Shown here piece by piece: positions 39,278 through 50,383 of a DNA stretch of 64,000 bases. The first letter of the stretch is position 1. Every line of letters begins with the position of its first letter. The DNA comes from Pyrus communis (lineage: Eukaryota; Streptophyta; Magnoliopsida; Rosales; Rosaceae). Below the pieces are notes generated by a model. The model saw nothing but the letters and a program-made list of their open reading frames with translations, made no database searches and was not told the DNA's origin. The DNA is taken from positions 11,620,817 to 11,684,816 of the forward strand of contig NC_084806.1 of assembly GCF_963583255.1 (NCBI RefSeq). Reading direction: 5' to 3'. The position numbers were made by a program, and so were the translations under genes.

Positions 39278-39470
39278 TGTGGAAAAAATATGGAAGAGAA
39301 TGCTTTTTCTCATTATATTTCTCTACAAGATTACAAGGATATATATACATGATACAAGTGTGTAGGTAGGACAAGGTAGCCGTCCTAGTGTGTAGGTAGA
39401 ACAAGGTAGGACGGCTGTAGGACGGCTTGACGGCTGTAGGACGGTTGTAGGACGGCTTATTCTTCCAATA
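39278..39470 (-). repeat. 5' LTR of Copia element 2
   Basis: 193 bp, matching 34653-34856 apart from the repeat-unit number. It is adjacent to the primer-binding site on its left. Confidence 0.92.
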
Positions 39471-39475
39471 CCCTC

Positions 39476-40823
39476 CATAACGTCGCTTCCGTATAAGAGA
39501 AGAAAACTATTAGTCTTCTTTTGGGTGCAATGAAGCTCTATATGCTAAACATGCATTTCTTCTTATCATTTCTCAGACACGATAAATTCTTGTGTGTGTG
39601 TGTGTGTGTGTGTATTCAGAAATATGACCTTGCTGTTCTCCATGTGGAGGCAAATGAGATCTGTAAATGTACAAAAATGTACGACTTTTTGGCACTTCCG
39701 GGCCAAGCAGCCGTTGGAACTCCAAGATTGACACTTTCTGGCAGAGGAAATGTGTTCATTTTAGAGTTTCCGGATCCAAAACTCGTGTCACTGACTTGTT
39801 TTTGCCCCGGTTTAGGTTATTTAGCTCTTTTAACACTGATATTATCATATCATTCAACTGTACGAATTACATTGGCTTTTACGTTGGCTTTTGCAATCTG
39901 GATTTTTGGCAATGTCGCAATGTCGCAGTTTATTTTTCTTTGCTTTTGAATCACATGGGATTAGTAAATGGTACGTTGCTACTCAATTTTTGAGATTAAC
40001 TGATTTACAGAGTACAATTTGCGCAAACTTTAAAAGATTTAATTCAGTATGACTAGCAATTTATCTCTCTTGTCTCCGGTGTGAGAGTTTAAAGTTGCTT
40101 CCTCGGTTTTTTCACTATAGCAACCTGATTCCATCTTAACTACTGATGGTAAAGTTCTTGTTCTCCTTTTATTTCTGATCGTAGTCTAAATTTATCACGT
40201 TGCTTTTTCTTCTTTTGTCTTATCGCCTTAAGCTCTGTCCAGTTTCTTTTTGTATTGTCCCATCAAATTTTGAGCATCCATTCCCCTTCTCCTCCTCGAG
40301 GATAGTACTGGACCTGCTGGTGGGATGTAATGAGTCAAAATGACTTACAACCACCATGGTGTCTCGGGGGATTTAATAACCCCAATAACTCGCTGGACAA
40401 AAGTAGATGGTCCCTTAACTCAGTCACCGTGTATTTGCACCAAACACAACCAAAAATCAAACTGGTGGAAGTGAACAAAAAACCATCATCAGGAATCCTC
40501 CACTATAGCCAAGTCTACTACTCTGCGATTTTAGCTGAACCAGACTCCTGGTCAAAAGTTTATATCAGTCTTATGGCGCAAGAGGTGGAAGATCTGGTAC
40601 GTGGTTCCTTTGGAGGAATCTATGGAGATGGCTTCTATGGAACATGGAATCAGGCTTATTAGAGTTGCCTTGGTGGATAAAACATTGAATAAGTGGCTGT
40701 GTTTTTTATAAAGTGTGTAGGTGTAGTCAATTGTTGAAAATCCTTCAAAAGCAGTCTGTTGGTGCAGTATAGGTGCAGCAAGTTGGTAGGTTCAGACGCA
40801 CCCCAAGAATTGCTGCAGATTAA
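39476..40823. other. Host DNA between two retrotransposons, with two unassigned exon-like segments
   Basis: A segment at 39619-39784 is preceded by an acceptor-like GTGTATTCAG and is open (KYDLAVLHVEANEICKC…, TPRLTLSGRGNVFILEF). A second open frame covers 40330-40662 on the plus strand (110 codons, ending GTWNQAY). Their codon use looks more gene-like than the surroundings, but I recognise neither. They may be exons of a gene cut up by the insertions, or chance. A (GT)n microsatellite lies at 39590-39612. Confidence 0.3.
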
Positions 40824-40828
40824 AACCC

Positions 40829-42083
40829 TGATGGGTAACAAATTCCTGCACTGGGAATTCAACCTCAACAAGCACAATAATGGATGGAGATGGAGGAAGA
40901 AAAAGCACTGGGAGCGTGCTTGTATTTTTTTTATCAAAATACCGTTACAAAGGAAAAGAGACTATTGCTTCATTTAAAGGTGTTGGACCCCAAGGATAGC
41001 CACTCAGCAATCCACTAACCGAAAGGACAAAATAAGCAAAATTAGCTAAATAACTAAACCTTTAGGGGGCGTTTGTTGCACCGGACTATCTCGGACTGGA
41101 TTAGCTTCAAGGACTAAGTTAGACTGGCTTAGACTAGACTAAACTGGACTAACTTAGTGAAGCGTTTGGTGCAGTATTGGACTAAGAAGCTGGATAATAA
41201 CAAATTCTAATATTATATTATTTAATATATAAATTATTAATATTTTATTATGATCTTATCTTTTTCTTCATCTTTTCCTACCATTTCCGTCCCACTCTTT
41301 TCCTCTTCTCTCATCATCCCACCCTCTCCCTCTTTTTTTCCTCTTAGACCTCTCAATTCATGTATCTTTCTCATTCCTGGTCAAACTTCTTATTGATTCC
41401 AGTCTCTATTTCTCTGTCCTCCCTCCCTCTCTAGCTATGCGTTGTTCGAATGGAACCTCACGGCTCCAATTTTCCCGACGAGTTGTAGGTTTCCCGATGT
41501 GTTTTCCGGCCAACCCTTGTTAAATTGGATGAAGTTAGCACCGCCAAAAAATTCATCACCATCCCTAGACCGAGATCTTAGCTTTGAATGCTCGAATCTG
41601 TCATGGATTTGAAGAAGCCCAAACATGCTGAGATTTCTAGGCCATTTTCCGGCCACATTTGACCACATTTTGGCCTCGATTCAGGTAAAATCGTAATCTT
41701 GTTACTCCCAGCTTCAATTTGGTATATTTTATATGAAAGTTGGTTGTGAAATGGATCTGAAAGAGAGTCGGAAAGTTAATGATTGATCTAGGTGACCAGA
41801 GATGACGAGGAGTCTATCGGGAGTGGTCATTGAGCATGACGAGGACAAGAAAGAGAGGATAGTCTTAGCTAGTCCCATGGTTATTGGGGGGTCTCGCTAA
41901 GACCTCTTAGTGAAGGGTTTTGTCCATGCTAGTCCCCTTTAGTCTCATTAATGTTAGTCCCAGCATGGAACAAACACAGTATTGGACTAATAGCTAGTCC
42001 AGTCCAGTCCAGTCCAACTTAGCGAGGGCAAACAAACGCCCCCTTAGTGATTAAGAAAAACCACTTATTTTAGGTTCCTAACA
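40829..42083 (-). repeat. 3' LTR of the gypsy element, interrupted by a MITE
   Basis: The two LTR parts (40829-41064 and 42047-42083) join to match 46561-46834. The MITE and its duplicated TTA account for the rest. Confidence 0.93.
41065..42043. mobile_element. Tourist/Harbinger-type non-autonomous element (979 bp) inside an LTR
   Basis: Ends GGGGGCGTTTGTTGC and …CAAACAAACGCCCCC are inverted repeats. It is flanked by TTA on both sides (41062-41064, 42044-42046). The sister LTR at 46795 shows the empty site (CCTTCAGTGATT), which fixes ends and target exactly. The subterminal regions are packed with GGACTA/TAGTCC words, as in many Harbinger-type MITEs. No transposase is encoded. A 77-codon open frame at 41435-41668 is probably fortuitous. 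Confidence 0.9.
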
Positions 42084-42099
42084 TTACCCTCCCCTTACA

Positions 42100-45000
42100 A
42101 CAACCTTGTCCTCAAGGTTCAAATTGAAACTCAGGATACTCAGACTTGAATTCATCATATTCTTCCTAGGTTGCATCCTTAGATTCTTGGCCTGCCCAAT
42201 GGATGAGTAATTGAACACTAGCCGTTTGCCCTTTCTTGTACATCCTCCTAGCTATCACAGGTTGTGGAACCTTGGGTAGTATTTCCCCATTTTAAACATC
42301 TGGTAACTCAGTAATTGGTTGCACCAATTCCCCAATTTGTTTCTTCAAACAACATGGAAGACTGGGTGGATCTTTGTGCCTTTAGGAAGCTTAAGCTTGT
42401 ATGCCACTGGTCCAATTCTTTCCAATATTTCATAAGGCCCATAGAACTTAGGAAGTAACTTGTGGTGCGAGTGAGCATTCAGTGCCTGCAGTTGGTATGG
42501 TACCAACCTAAGATAGACCATTTCACCCATTGAGAATTCCCTTTTAGTCATTTCCTTGTTAGCCTGCATTCTCATTCTGTGCTGAGCCATCTCTAGGTTA
42601 GTCTTGAGTATGGCAAGTACTTTATCTCTGTCTCTCAAGTTATTTTCAACTGCCGCTAGCTTGGCAGTACTAATTTCATGAGAAATCACCAATGGAGGAG
42701 GATAGCCGTAAACCATTTCAAAGGGTGTGAATTTGGTGGATAAATGATAAGCTGTATTATAATTCCACTCTGCCTAAGTTAACCAGTCTACCCATTTTTT
42801 TGGCTGAGTACCTACAAAACACCTTAAGTAAGTCTCAAGGCATCTGTTGACTACCTTAGTTTGTCCATCACTCTGAGGATGGTATCCCGAACTTATGCAG
42901 AGTTTAGAGTCGTTGAGCTTGAAAAATTCTTTCCAAAATGCACTGAAAAAGATGGCATCTCGGTTGGTCACAATGGGTGCTAGCATTCCATGCAGTTTAA
43001 ACACGTTGTCCACAAAGACGTGTGCTACAGTTGCAGCAGTGAATGGGTGTGCGAATGCCATGAAATGAGCATACTTACTGAGTCTGTCTACTACCATAAA
43101 TATGACAGTCTTCCCTTTGCATGAAGGCAATCCAAGAATGAAATCCATACTGATATCTTGCCAAATTTTCTCAGGAATAGAGAGAGGTTGAAGCAGCTCT
43201 AAAGGAAATTGGGTTTCATACTTGTTATGCTGGGAAGGTTGGCACCTAGCAACATACTTCTTGATATCTTTCCTTAAACCAGACCAATAGACACCTCTTT
43301 TGATTATTTGATAAGTTTTGAGAACCCCTATGTGGCCTGAGGCAGGAGTATTATAATGCTCATACATGATCTTGCTTCTCCAAGGTGAAAAAGGACTAAG
43401 AACAATCCAAGACTTATACTTCAAAAATCCATTTTCAAACTTATACTTGGATTGATTAGCATTGTCTCTTTGATTTTAGCTTGAATCCATTCATCACTTT
43501 CATTATGAACTCTCAGGTCATCTAGCCACCCCAAATAGGGATATGAGATGGCTAAACAACTAGAGGCATCGATGGTAACTTCTAACAATTTTGGATCTGA
43601 TGGGGTTGAATCTGGTAGTCTTGATAGTGCATTAGCTACAATGTTCTCAGTACCATTCTTATACTGTATCTCTTAGTCAAAGCCTAATAACTTTGAGACC
43701 CACTTTTGTTGGAAAAGAGTATTAGCTCTTTGATTTAGAAAATACTTCAAGCTGCTGTGATCTGTCAACGCCGGCCTTGTAGGTGGTTTTGCCATTTCTT
43801 GATGGCATACACAGTGGCAATGAGCCCTCTCTCATAGGTAGAGTGTGCTTGGTTTTTTGGACCAAGAGCTTGGCTAGCAAAAGCAATGGGTTTGCCTTGC
43901 TGTTGTAGAATTACTCCAACGCCTTTATTTAAAGCATCACACTCAATGGTGAATGACAAGGAAAAATCCGGTAGTGTTGGTACCTGTGGAGAAGACATTG
44001 TACCCTTAAGTGTTTGAAATGCTAGAGTGGCCTCAGTGTTCCAACTGAAGCTGTCTTTTTTGGTTAACTGGTATAGAGGTTAACAAATTTTCCCATAGCC
44101 AAGGACAAATTTCCTATAGTAACTAGTGAGGCCTAAGAAACCCCTGAGTTGTTTCACATTTGAAGGAGTAGGCCAAGATAGAATAGATTGTATTTTGGAA
44201 GGATCAGCTTCTACCCCTTCTCTGGAGACAATATGCCCCAAGTACTCAATCCTATTTTGGCCAAAAACACACTTTTGCTTTTTAACAAAAAGTTGGTGTT
44301 TCTGTAAAAGTGTGAAAGTAAACTGCAAATGAGTCAAATGATTAGCCCATGATTTGCTATAAACCATAATATCGTTAAAGAATACTAAATGATTTTCCTC
44401 AGGTGGGGTTTGAAGATATCATTCATGAGGCTTTGGAAAGTGGCTGGGGCATTAGTAAGCCTAAAAGGCATTACTAGGAATTCATAATGCCCTTCATGGG
44501 TCCTAAAGGCTATCATTTTAATATTTGAAGGATGTATGAGGATTTGGTGATTACTTTGATCGAAGATCAAGTTTAGAGATACATAGCACCATAGAGTTCA
44601 TCAAGAAGGTCATCAATGAGAGGTATGTGGTATTTGTCTTCAATGGTTATAGAGTTGAGTTCTTTATAGTCCATACAAAGTTGTCATGTACCCACTTTTT
44701 TCTTGACAAGGAGCATATGACAAGAGAAAGGGTTGTGACTGGCTCGGATAAACCTTGCATCTATTAGTTCATTCACTACATTTTCGATTTCAGTCTTTTG
44801 AAGTGGCCCATAATGGTAAGGCCTAATGTTAGGGGGTTTTGCTCTTGGTACTAAAAGAATGTGATGATCATGTACTTTAGGTAGAGGAAGATGAGTAGGC
44901 AGTGCAAAGATTGTCTCAAAGTTTCCTAAGAGAGTTTGCAGTTCATTGAGCTGCTCATAATGTAAATCACAAGCCTCCATTTTTCGAATCTCCAATGAAT

Positions 45001-46235
45001 ACAGGAAAAGCCCAAGATTAGAGCTAGAAATTTCCTTATCCAATTGTTGGAAAGACATTTCTTGGATGGAAGGCAAAGCAGTCTGACAATGAGTGAGTTT
45101 GTAACAAGAGTTGCCTTTTGAGAATTCCAATGTTATGAGTTGGAAATCCCATAAGACATGACTGATTGAAGAAAGCCATTATATCCCCAAAACGATATCA
45201 CAGCCCCCTAAGGGAAGTGTAAAGAGATTCACTGCATAATTATAATTTCCTATAGTTAAGGGAGCATTAGCACAACAACCAGAACTCCTAATTGTACCCC
45301 TATCTGCAATCATCATTTCAAAAGGTTTGGTAGCTTGAAATTACCATCCAAAACGCTTGAAAAGTCTTGAATCCACAAAATTTTGGGTGTTACCAGAATC
45401 CAACAAGACAGTGACATGCTGACCATTCAAAATCCCATGAACTTTCATTGTGCGCACGATTTGCCTAGCTGTGGGTGCCACAAAAGGCACACTCACTGAG
45501 CTCCATGTTTTGAAGAGTAGGCTGAGACTCTTCCTCAAGTTCCGAGGTAACTTCCTCCTTAGGTATAGCCATATCAAGCATAAGTAACTGTTTGTTTGCA
45601 CACTTGTGACCATGAGACCATTTTTCATCACAAAAACAACAGTCGCCGCGCTCGCACTTTCGGTGGATCTCCTCAGGTGTCAACCTCTTAACAGGGAAAT
45701 TAGAGGTCCGAACAGGCTAAGTGGTAGCATGGAAGGTATTTACAGGAAATCTAAATGTAGGGGTAGGTTTTGTATAACCAATTTTTAGATCAGTAAACTT
45801 AGCATCCAACTGAGCAGCAAGAGAAATTGCTTCATGAATAGTATTAGGACACAACAATTTAACATCATACTTCAATTCTCGTTTAAGACCCCTTAGGAAA
45901 CAACTCTTAAGAAGTATTGGACTCAAATCAGTAGTACGATTAGCCAACCTTCGAAATTCAAGTACATAATCCTTAAATGTACCTGTTTGGCGTAACTTGA
46001 AGAGAGATTCAGCACTGTCCTCAAATTCACTAGGACCAAATTCTCTGCAAAAGGCATGAGTGAAATCTTCCCATCGAGGCGTCGTTTGTAAACAATCCAT
46101 GCACCGGAACCATTGAAGAGTTTCGCCATCGAGGTGAAATGAGATTGTGATGACTTTCTGGTGTTCAGGAGTTGAGTAGTAGTTGAAGAACTGCTCAGAT
46201 TTGTAAATCCAAGTGAGAGGATCCTTGCCAATCAT
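42100..46235 (-). pseudogene. Gypsy gag-pol polyprotein with chromodomain, inactivated
   Basis: Gag (46235-45717) is the retrotransposon capsid domain (TWIYKSEQFFNYY, FREFGPSEFEDSAESLFKL in part), with a Cys/His knuckle near 45650. The protease motif LLDSGNTQNF is at about 45385. Reverse transcriptase spans about 45130-44080 in three pieces; its FFDD-type box reads FFND, losing one catalytic Asp. RNase H is at 43998-43765. Integrase covers 43424-42774 with an HHCC region; its third catalytic residue is changed (QTKVVNR, Lys in place of Glu). The GPY/F segment lies at 42716-42345, followed after a frameshift by a chromodomain-like tail (IARRMYKKGQ, LIHWAGQESKDAT) to about 42120. There are many stops and frameshifts. 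It cannot make active enzymes. Confidence 0.92.
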
Positions 46236-46560
46236 TAATCGAGGGAAATCAATGTGAAGATGCCACTAAACAATCTGGTTACCTCCCCCATCGATTAAAT
46301 CACGCCAAGGAATGCGATTGAGTTCGTGCTCTTGAGGATCAGGAGGATCGACAATGATCGGAGGTGGATTTGGATCAGTGGACGATGAAGAGCCATTTCA
46401 CCCAGCTCGATAAGCTTGTTCGTATCAGAGTTGCTTGAAATAGATGGTGAAGGAAGTTTCCAAAGTAAAAACATGGGCGTCCATAGCGGTGAGGCGTGTG
46501 TTACTGTTGCGGCGGGTCATGCAAGGAGGGAAAAATCTAGGATCGGAAGAATGATACCAA

Positions 46561-46834
46561 TGATGGGTACCAAATTCCTGCACTAGAAATTCAACCTTCA
46601 ATAAGCACAATAATGGATGAAGATGGAGGAAGAAAAAGCACTGAGAGCATGCTTATATTTTTTTTATCAAAATATTGTTACAAAGGAAAATAGACTATTG
46701 CTCCATTTAAAGGTGCTGGACCCCAAGGGTAGCCACTTAGCAATCCACTAGCAGAAAAGACAAAATAAACAAAATAAGCTAAATAACTAAACCTTCAGTG
46801 ATTAAGAAAAACCATTTATTTTAGGTTCCTAACA
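46561..46834 (-). repeat. 5' LTR of the gypsy element
   Basis: 274 bp, uninterrupted. It shows the pre-insertion state of the MITE site in the other LTR. Confidence 0.93.
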
Positions 46835-46839
46835 AACCC

Positions 46840-47080
46840 TAATTGCGAGTTGTCGCAATTCGCAAACAACATCCAATCTTCAACACTGAACAGTAACCAA
46901 CGTAGCGAAGTAGCAAACCAAGACCAATGAATGGCGACGTGGAAGACCCAATAAGGACGTTGGGACGACGCCGCCGATGACAACGCCGAAAAAAATACCG
47001 TCAAACCCTAGGAACGTGAGCCTGTGCGGCCTGTTCTTTTTTCTTGTCTCAAGCGCGTTCTATTTTTTTTTATTTTTAAG
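46840..47080. other. Host flank of the gypsy insertion
   Basis: GC-richer sequence continuous with the DNA left of 40824 once the gypsy element is removed. No gene recognised. Confidence 0.4.
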
Positions 47081-47099
47081 TGTGTTCTATTCTCAGGGT

Positions 47100-47985
47100 T
47101 TTGACTCTCAAATCATTTCTTCTTTGGGGATCTGACCTATCCCTTACAAGGCACCTACTATCCTTCCTATCCTTTGGTCTCCTCCTTGGTTTCCTTGGGT
47201 TAAGCTTAATACAGATGGTTTGTCCAAAGGAAATCCCGGTCCTGCTGCTTGTGGAGGAGTTTTGAGGAATTTCCATGGTCGTTTTCTTAGAGGTTTCTAT
47301 TAATGTATTGGTCATCGCAACTCTATTTTTTGCAGAGTTATTATCAATTATTATTGGTGTTGAGTTTGCATATCAGCGGGGTTGGCATTGTCTTTGGTTG
47401 GAAAGTGATAGTTCTAGTGTTATTAATTCTCTTCAATCGTCTGATTTTGATCCTCCTTGGCCTCTTCATACATAATGGTCTATTCGTTTGGATCCCATTC
47501 GGAAAATGACGTTTTACGCATCTCACTTATATCGCGAAAGAAATCTTGTTGTGGACAATTTTGCTAACATAGGCTTGTCTTCTCCATCTTTAACATGGCA
47601 TGATTCTCATCCGATAGCAGTTCGTGCTGATTTGTTTTCAAACTATGTTGGCTTACCTGGCTACTGGTTCTTAAATTAATGTGCATGTCGACATCCAGGT
47701 TTGTCTCACTTTTTTTTTCTCCTAACTTTTTGGTGTTGTTTGACTTAGGTTTGGTTTTAGAGGGGTTAGGTTTCATGTCCCCCCCCCCCCCCCCCCCCCC
47801 CAATTTCTTTGTATCATTCTTAATTTTGTTTCTAGAAGGGTGAGGTTTATGTCCTCCTTTCTTTTTCGTGTATTCCTTTTTGTTGTCTTTGTTTTTTTAG
47901 GGGGTAAGGTTTATGTCTCCCTTTGAGGTTTAACTTGTTTTTTTCGTTATCAATAAAATTACCCCCGTACTGTCGAGGTTTCCAA
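47100..47985 (+). mobile_element. LINE 3' fragment with RNase H domain
   Basis: From about 47180 the plus strand encodes a plant LINE-type RNase H domain (WVKLNTDGLSKGNPGPAACG, then FAELLSI, WLESDSSSVIN and a C-terminal NLVVDNFAN) with two stops and a frame change. The catalytic Asp, Glu and Asp are visible. A TG-rich 3' UTR follows, ending TATCAATAAAATTACCCCC and an A-rich tail near 47985-48003. The 5' part, including reverse transcriptase, is missing, as in most 5'-truncated LINE copies. Confidence 0.8.
47779..47801 (+). repeat. Poly-C tract of 23 bases
   Basis: An uninterrupted C run in the LINE 3' UTR. A similar shorter run lies at about 320-332. Such runs are prone to sequencing and assembly error. 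Confidence 0.9.
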
Positions 47986-48014
47986 AAAAAATAAAAAATA
48001 AAAGGATAAATGGG

Positions 48015-48755
48015 TGTAGAATTAAATTCTTTGATTTCATTGATTCACAAGATTAAAAATATATACTAGTTAAGTGACTTGGAATACAAACTTAGGTCTA
48101 TAGAGATTTACAAAACTAGCTTAGTAGAATCCTATACAGAAACTTCTACACTAATAGCCCCCCGCAAACTTGGAGGTCTCGAAGTGACAAATTTGGACCA
48201 TGGAAATTCAAAGCGAGGTTTGGAAAGGCTTTTGGTGAGAACGTCCACTTGTTGATCAACTGAAGGAATAAACTGGACTTTATGGGTTCCCAACTTCACC
48301 CATTCACGAACAAAATGATAATCAAGCTCAATATGCTTTATCTGAGTATGGAACATCGGGTTGGCAGCCATGTACATAGTGCTCAAATTATCACAATATA
48401 AAAAGGTGGGTGAAGTAACCCAGAAACCGGAGGTCACGAAGAATATAAGAAAGCCAAATAGATTTTGCAAAGCATGAGCTAAAGCTTAGTATTTAGATTC
48501 CTAACTAGACCAAGAAAAAGTTGGTTGTTTGGTGGAGCTCCAGGAAATTAAATTAGGCCCATGAAAAATGAGAAACCCCGAAGTAGAGCAACGAGTATTT
48601 GGACATCCAACCTAATTCGCATCTGAATAACCACAAAGTAATGGAGAACCAAATCCTATGAGCAATAGTACCTTTGACATACCTGAGAATGCGTTTAGTA
48701 GCAATAAAGTGAGTCTGAATAAGGCAGGACGCAGAAACAATAACTGTGAAAACCA
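48015..48755 (-). mobile_element. Truncated Copia element 3: 3' LTR plus RNase H remnant
   Basis: On the minus strand a decayed RNase H/C-terminal pol region (FCDNLSTMYMAANPMFH, HIELDYHFVREWVK) is followed by a purine tract (TTTGCGGGGGGC) and a 136-bp LTR that starts TGTAGAAG and ends ATTCTACA (48150-48015). Everything upstream of about 48755 is gone. There it abuts the duplicated phosphatase segment. Confidence 0.8.
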
Positions 48756-50380
48756 AGGTGGTAGAAACAATGCATAGTGAATGTGTTGACCCTAAAAACT
48801 ACTTAGCCTATGTGGTGTACAGGTCGAATAGCTAATGAGCTATATCCTTCGGTTGAATGCGAGGCGTCCAACTCTTTGACCGAGCTCGGTCAGTGAGTAA
48901 ATGAACGTGGTGATGGTGTTGAACTCGTTGCTGACTTCTGTATCTGGATAATTGTGGTCAAGAAAGGAACTCGTCTCGGCTTATGGGTTATAGAGCCTGA
49001 AGACAAGGTTGCTAGTTACTTCGAAGTTCAAATGAGGTTCGACTTTCAATGTGCCGAACACCAACTGGAACACCCCACTTCGTTGAGAATGCTAAACCCT
49101 AGACTTAGATAGGTTGTCAACCAAGCTCGAAGTAGTGTTGTTTCTACAAACTGGAAGGTACTCCTCGATTGCTTGATTCTATGGCTCTAGTGTTGTTTAT
49201 ACAAACTGTAAGATGTTGCCAGTTGTTAATCACAACGTTGTTTATATAAATTGGAAGATGTGCCCGACAAAGTTAGGAAGGCTAGTGTTTTTCTCAAAGA
49301 TGAGAGGATTTCGTGTAGAGTGAGAAATTGCACAGGGCAGATTTATGTGTTGTGTTGAAGGTCTTCTAAATATTGCATAACCTCTTCTATTTATAGGAAT
49401 GGTTTTTGTGCTGATCACCTTATGCCGAAGTAGAGTCTTATCTGGATTGTACCCCTTTTGCATCCCTTGATCTAACATCAACTCATCTTGATCTATGGAC
49501 CGGGCTCGGTCACTCCTACCAAACTTTGAGCTCTGAATCTAGTCTACTTCTTATTATCCCATTCATTCTTGGTCTTGATTAGTTATGAACATTGATTCTT
49601 GGAATATTACGAATCGTATCAACGTTCATTCTAATCCTTAAACAATTTCAACCATGTTAGGACTCAAACGAATCCAACCTGAATCCCAAGAGTCCTACAC
49701 TGATTAGGGTTTGGCTATCCCACCTTGGGCTGGACTTAGTCCCAGAAACCAATCTAGGCCGAACAAAAGTCACACTTGGCTCGAGTCCAATATTTTGGGT
49801 CCAAACACATTGACAAAAAACTGATTGTAAAATAAAAATCTAATGACCTCATCAATTTGGCATGGAACATTGTACTCTTTAGAGCATCTTGTCTCATGTA
49901 TAACTCCCAACAACGCTGCAATTTGTTTCTTAAGGTATTCATCAATCGGATTGCTAGTCACATGAAATGTTCACTCTTGTACGCTAAATCCCCTGCAAGG
50001 AACATATCCAAATGATAAGCCGAGCAAATTCAATTGTGAACAAAATTATAGATTCCCAGTTTAGACCTTATATTGCATCATACTCAAACGAAAAGAAACC
50101 CCAGGAGCAACAACTAAATGACAGAACAGATAAGAAAAAATTCGCATAGCAAATACAAGATTCAGACCAGAGCCGATCACAGTAACATAACACAGAATGT
50201 AGACTCCAAAACATGAACTTTGACTAATTCCTGAAATACCATCTTAACAAAAAGCAAATCAAGTGCCAAAATTTAGGTCAAGTTTTCTTGAGAAAATAGA
50301 CATAGAGACATCAATCAAGTTTTTCAACATTGGATTGTAAACCCGGAGGTGAACCTTTGGAGATTAGAGAATTGATGGGT
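48756..50380 (-). pseudogene. Partial duplicate of the phosphatase gene (intron 1, exon 1 and 5'-UTR intron)
   Basis: 48756-48783 and 49810-50380 align to about 25290-25870, including intron sequence, so this is a DNA-level copy and not a retrocopy. The exon 1 equivalent (about 49955-49848) still reads IDEYLKKQIAALLGVIHETR. The start ATG is lost: the bases equivalent to CCATTG read tagCAATC. The 5'-UTR intron acceptor (CCTTGCAG) is kept. The catalytic exons are absent. A ~1-kb LTR-like block interrupts the copy. Confidence 0.85.
48784..49809. mobile_element. Possible solo LTR (about 1 kb) inside the phosphatase duplicate
   Basis: Compared with the parent gene, this block is an insertion: flanking sequence resumes on either side. 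It starts TGTTGACCC and ends CCAAACACA. It contains three diverged repeats of a GTTGTTTATACAAACTGGAAG-like unit in part (49137-49260) and two GACCGRGCTCGGTCA words. No clean target duplication was found and no coding region is present. Confidence 0.5.
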
Positions 50381-50383
50381 GCA

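Larger units (their letters stand above)
34653..39470 (-). mobile_element. Ty1/Copia LTR retrotransposon 2, nearly intact (about 4.8 kb)
   Basis: The LTRs are 34653-34856 and 39278-39470, almost identical apart from a different number of GTAGGACGGC-type units. The element is flanked by an exact 5-bp duplication CCCTC (34648-34652 and 39471-39475). On the minus strand the 5' LTR ends CCACA and is followed at once by TGGTATCAGAGC, a perfect initiator-Met primer-binding site. The purine tract CTTGAGGGGGAG precedes the 3' LTR. The LTRs read TATTGG…CCACA, so they start TA rather than TG. High LTR similarity points to recent insertion. Confidence 0.95.
40829..46834 (-). mobile_element. Ty3/gypsy chromovirus-type LTR retrotransposon, decayed
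   Basis: The LTRs are 40829-42083 (273 bp once its MITE and duplicated TTA are removed) and 46561-46834 (274 bp). On the minus strand they run TGTTAGGAACC…TACCCATCA. The element is flanked by an exact 5-bp duplication AACCC (40824-40828 and 46835-46839). A weak Met-type primer-binding site (TGGTATCATTC) follows the 5' LTR at about 46559, and the purine tract GGGGAGGGTAA precedes the 3' LTR. The order gag, protease, RT, RNase H, integrase, chromodomain is that of chromoviruses. The LTRs differ at many positions, so this insertion is older than Copia element 2. Confidence 0.94.

Noticed and set aside
47779..47801. Poly-C run as a functional signal
   Set aside because: It is in a dead LINE 3' UTR and homopolymer length is unreliable.
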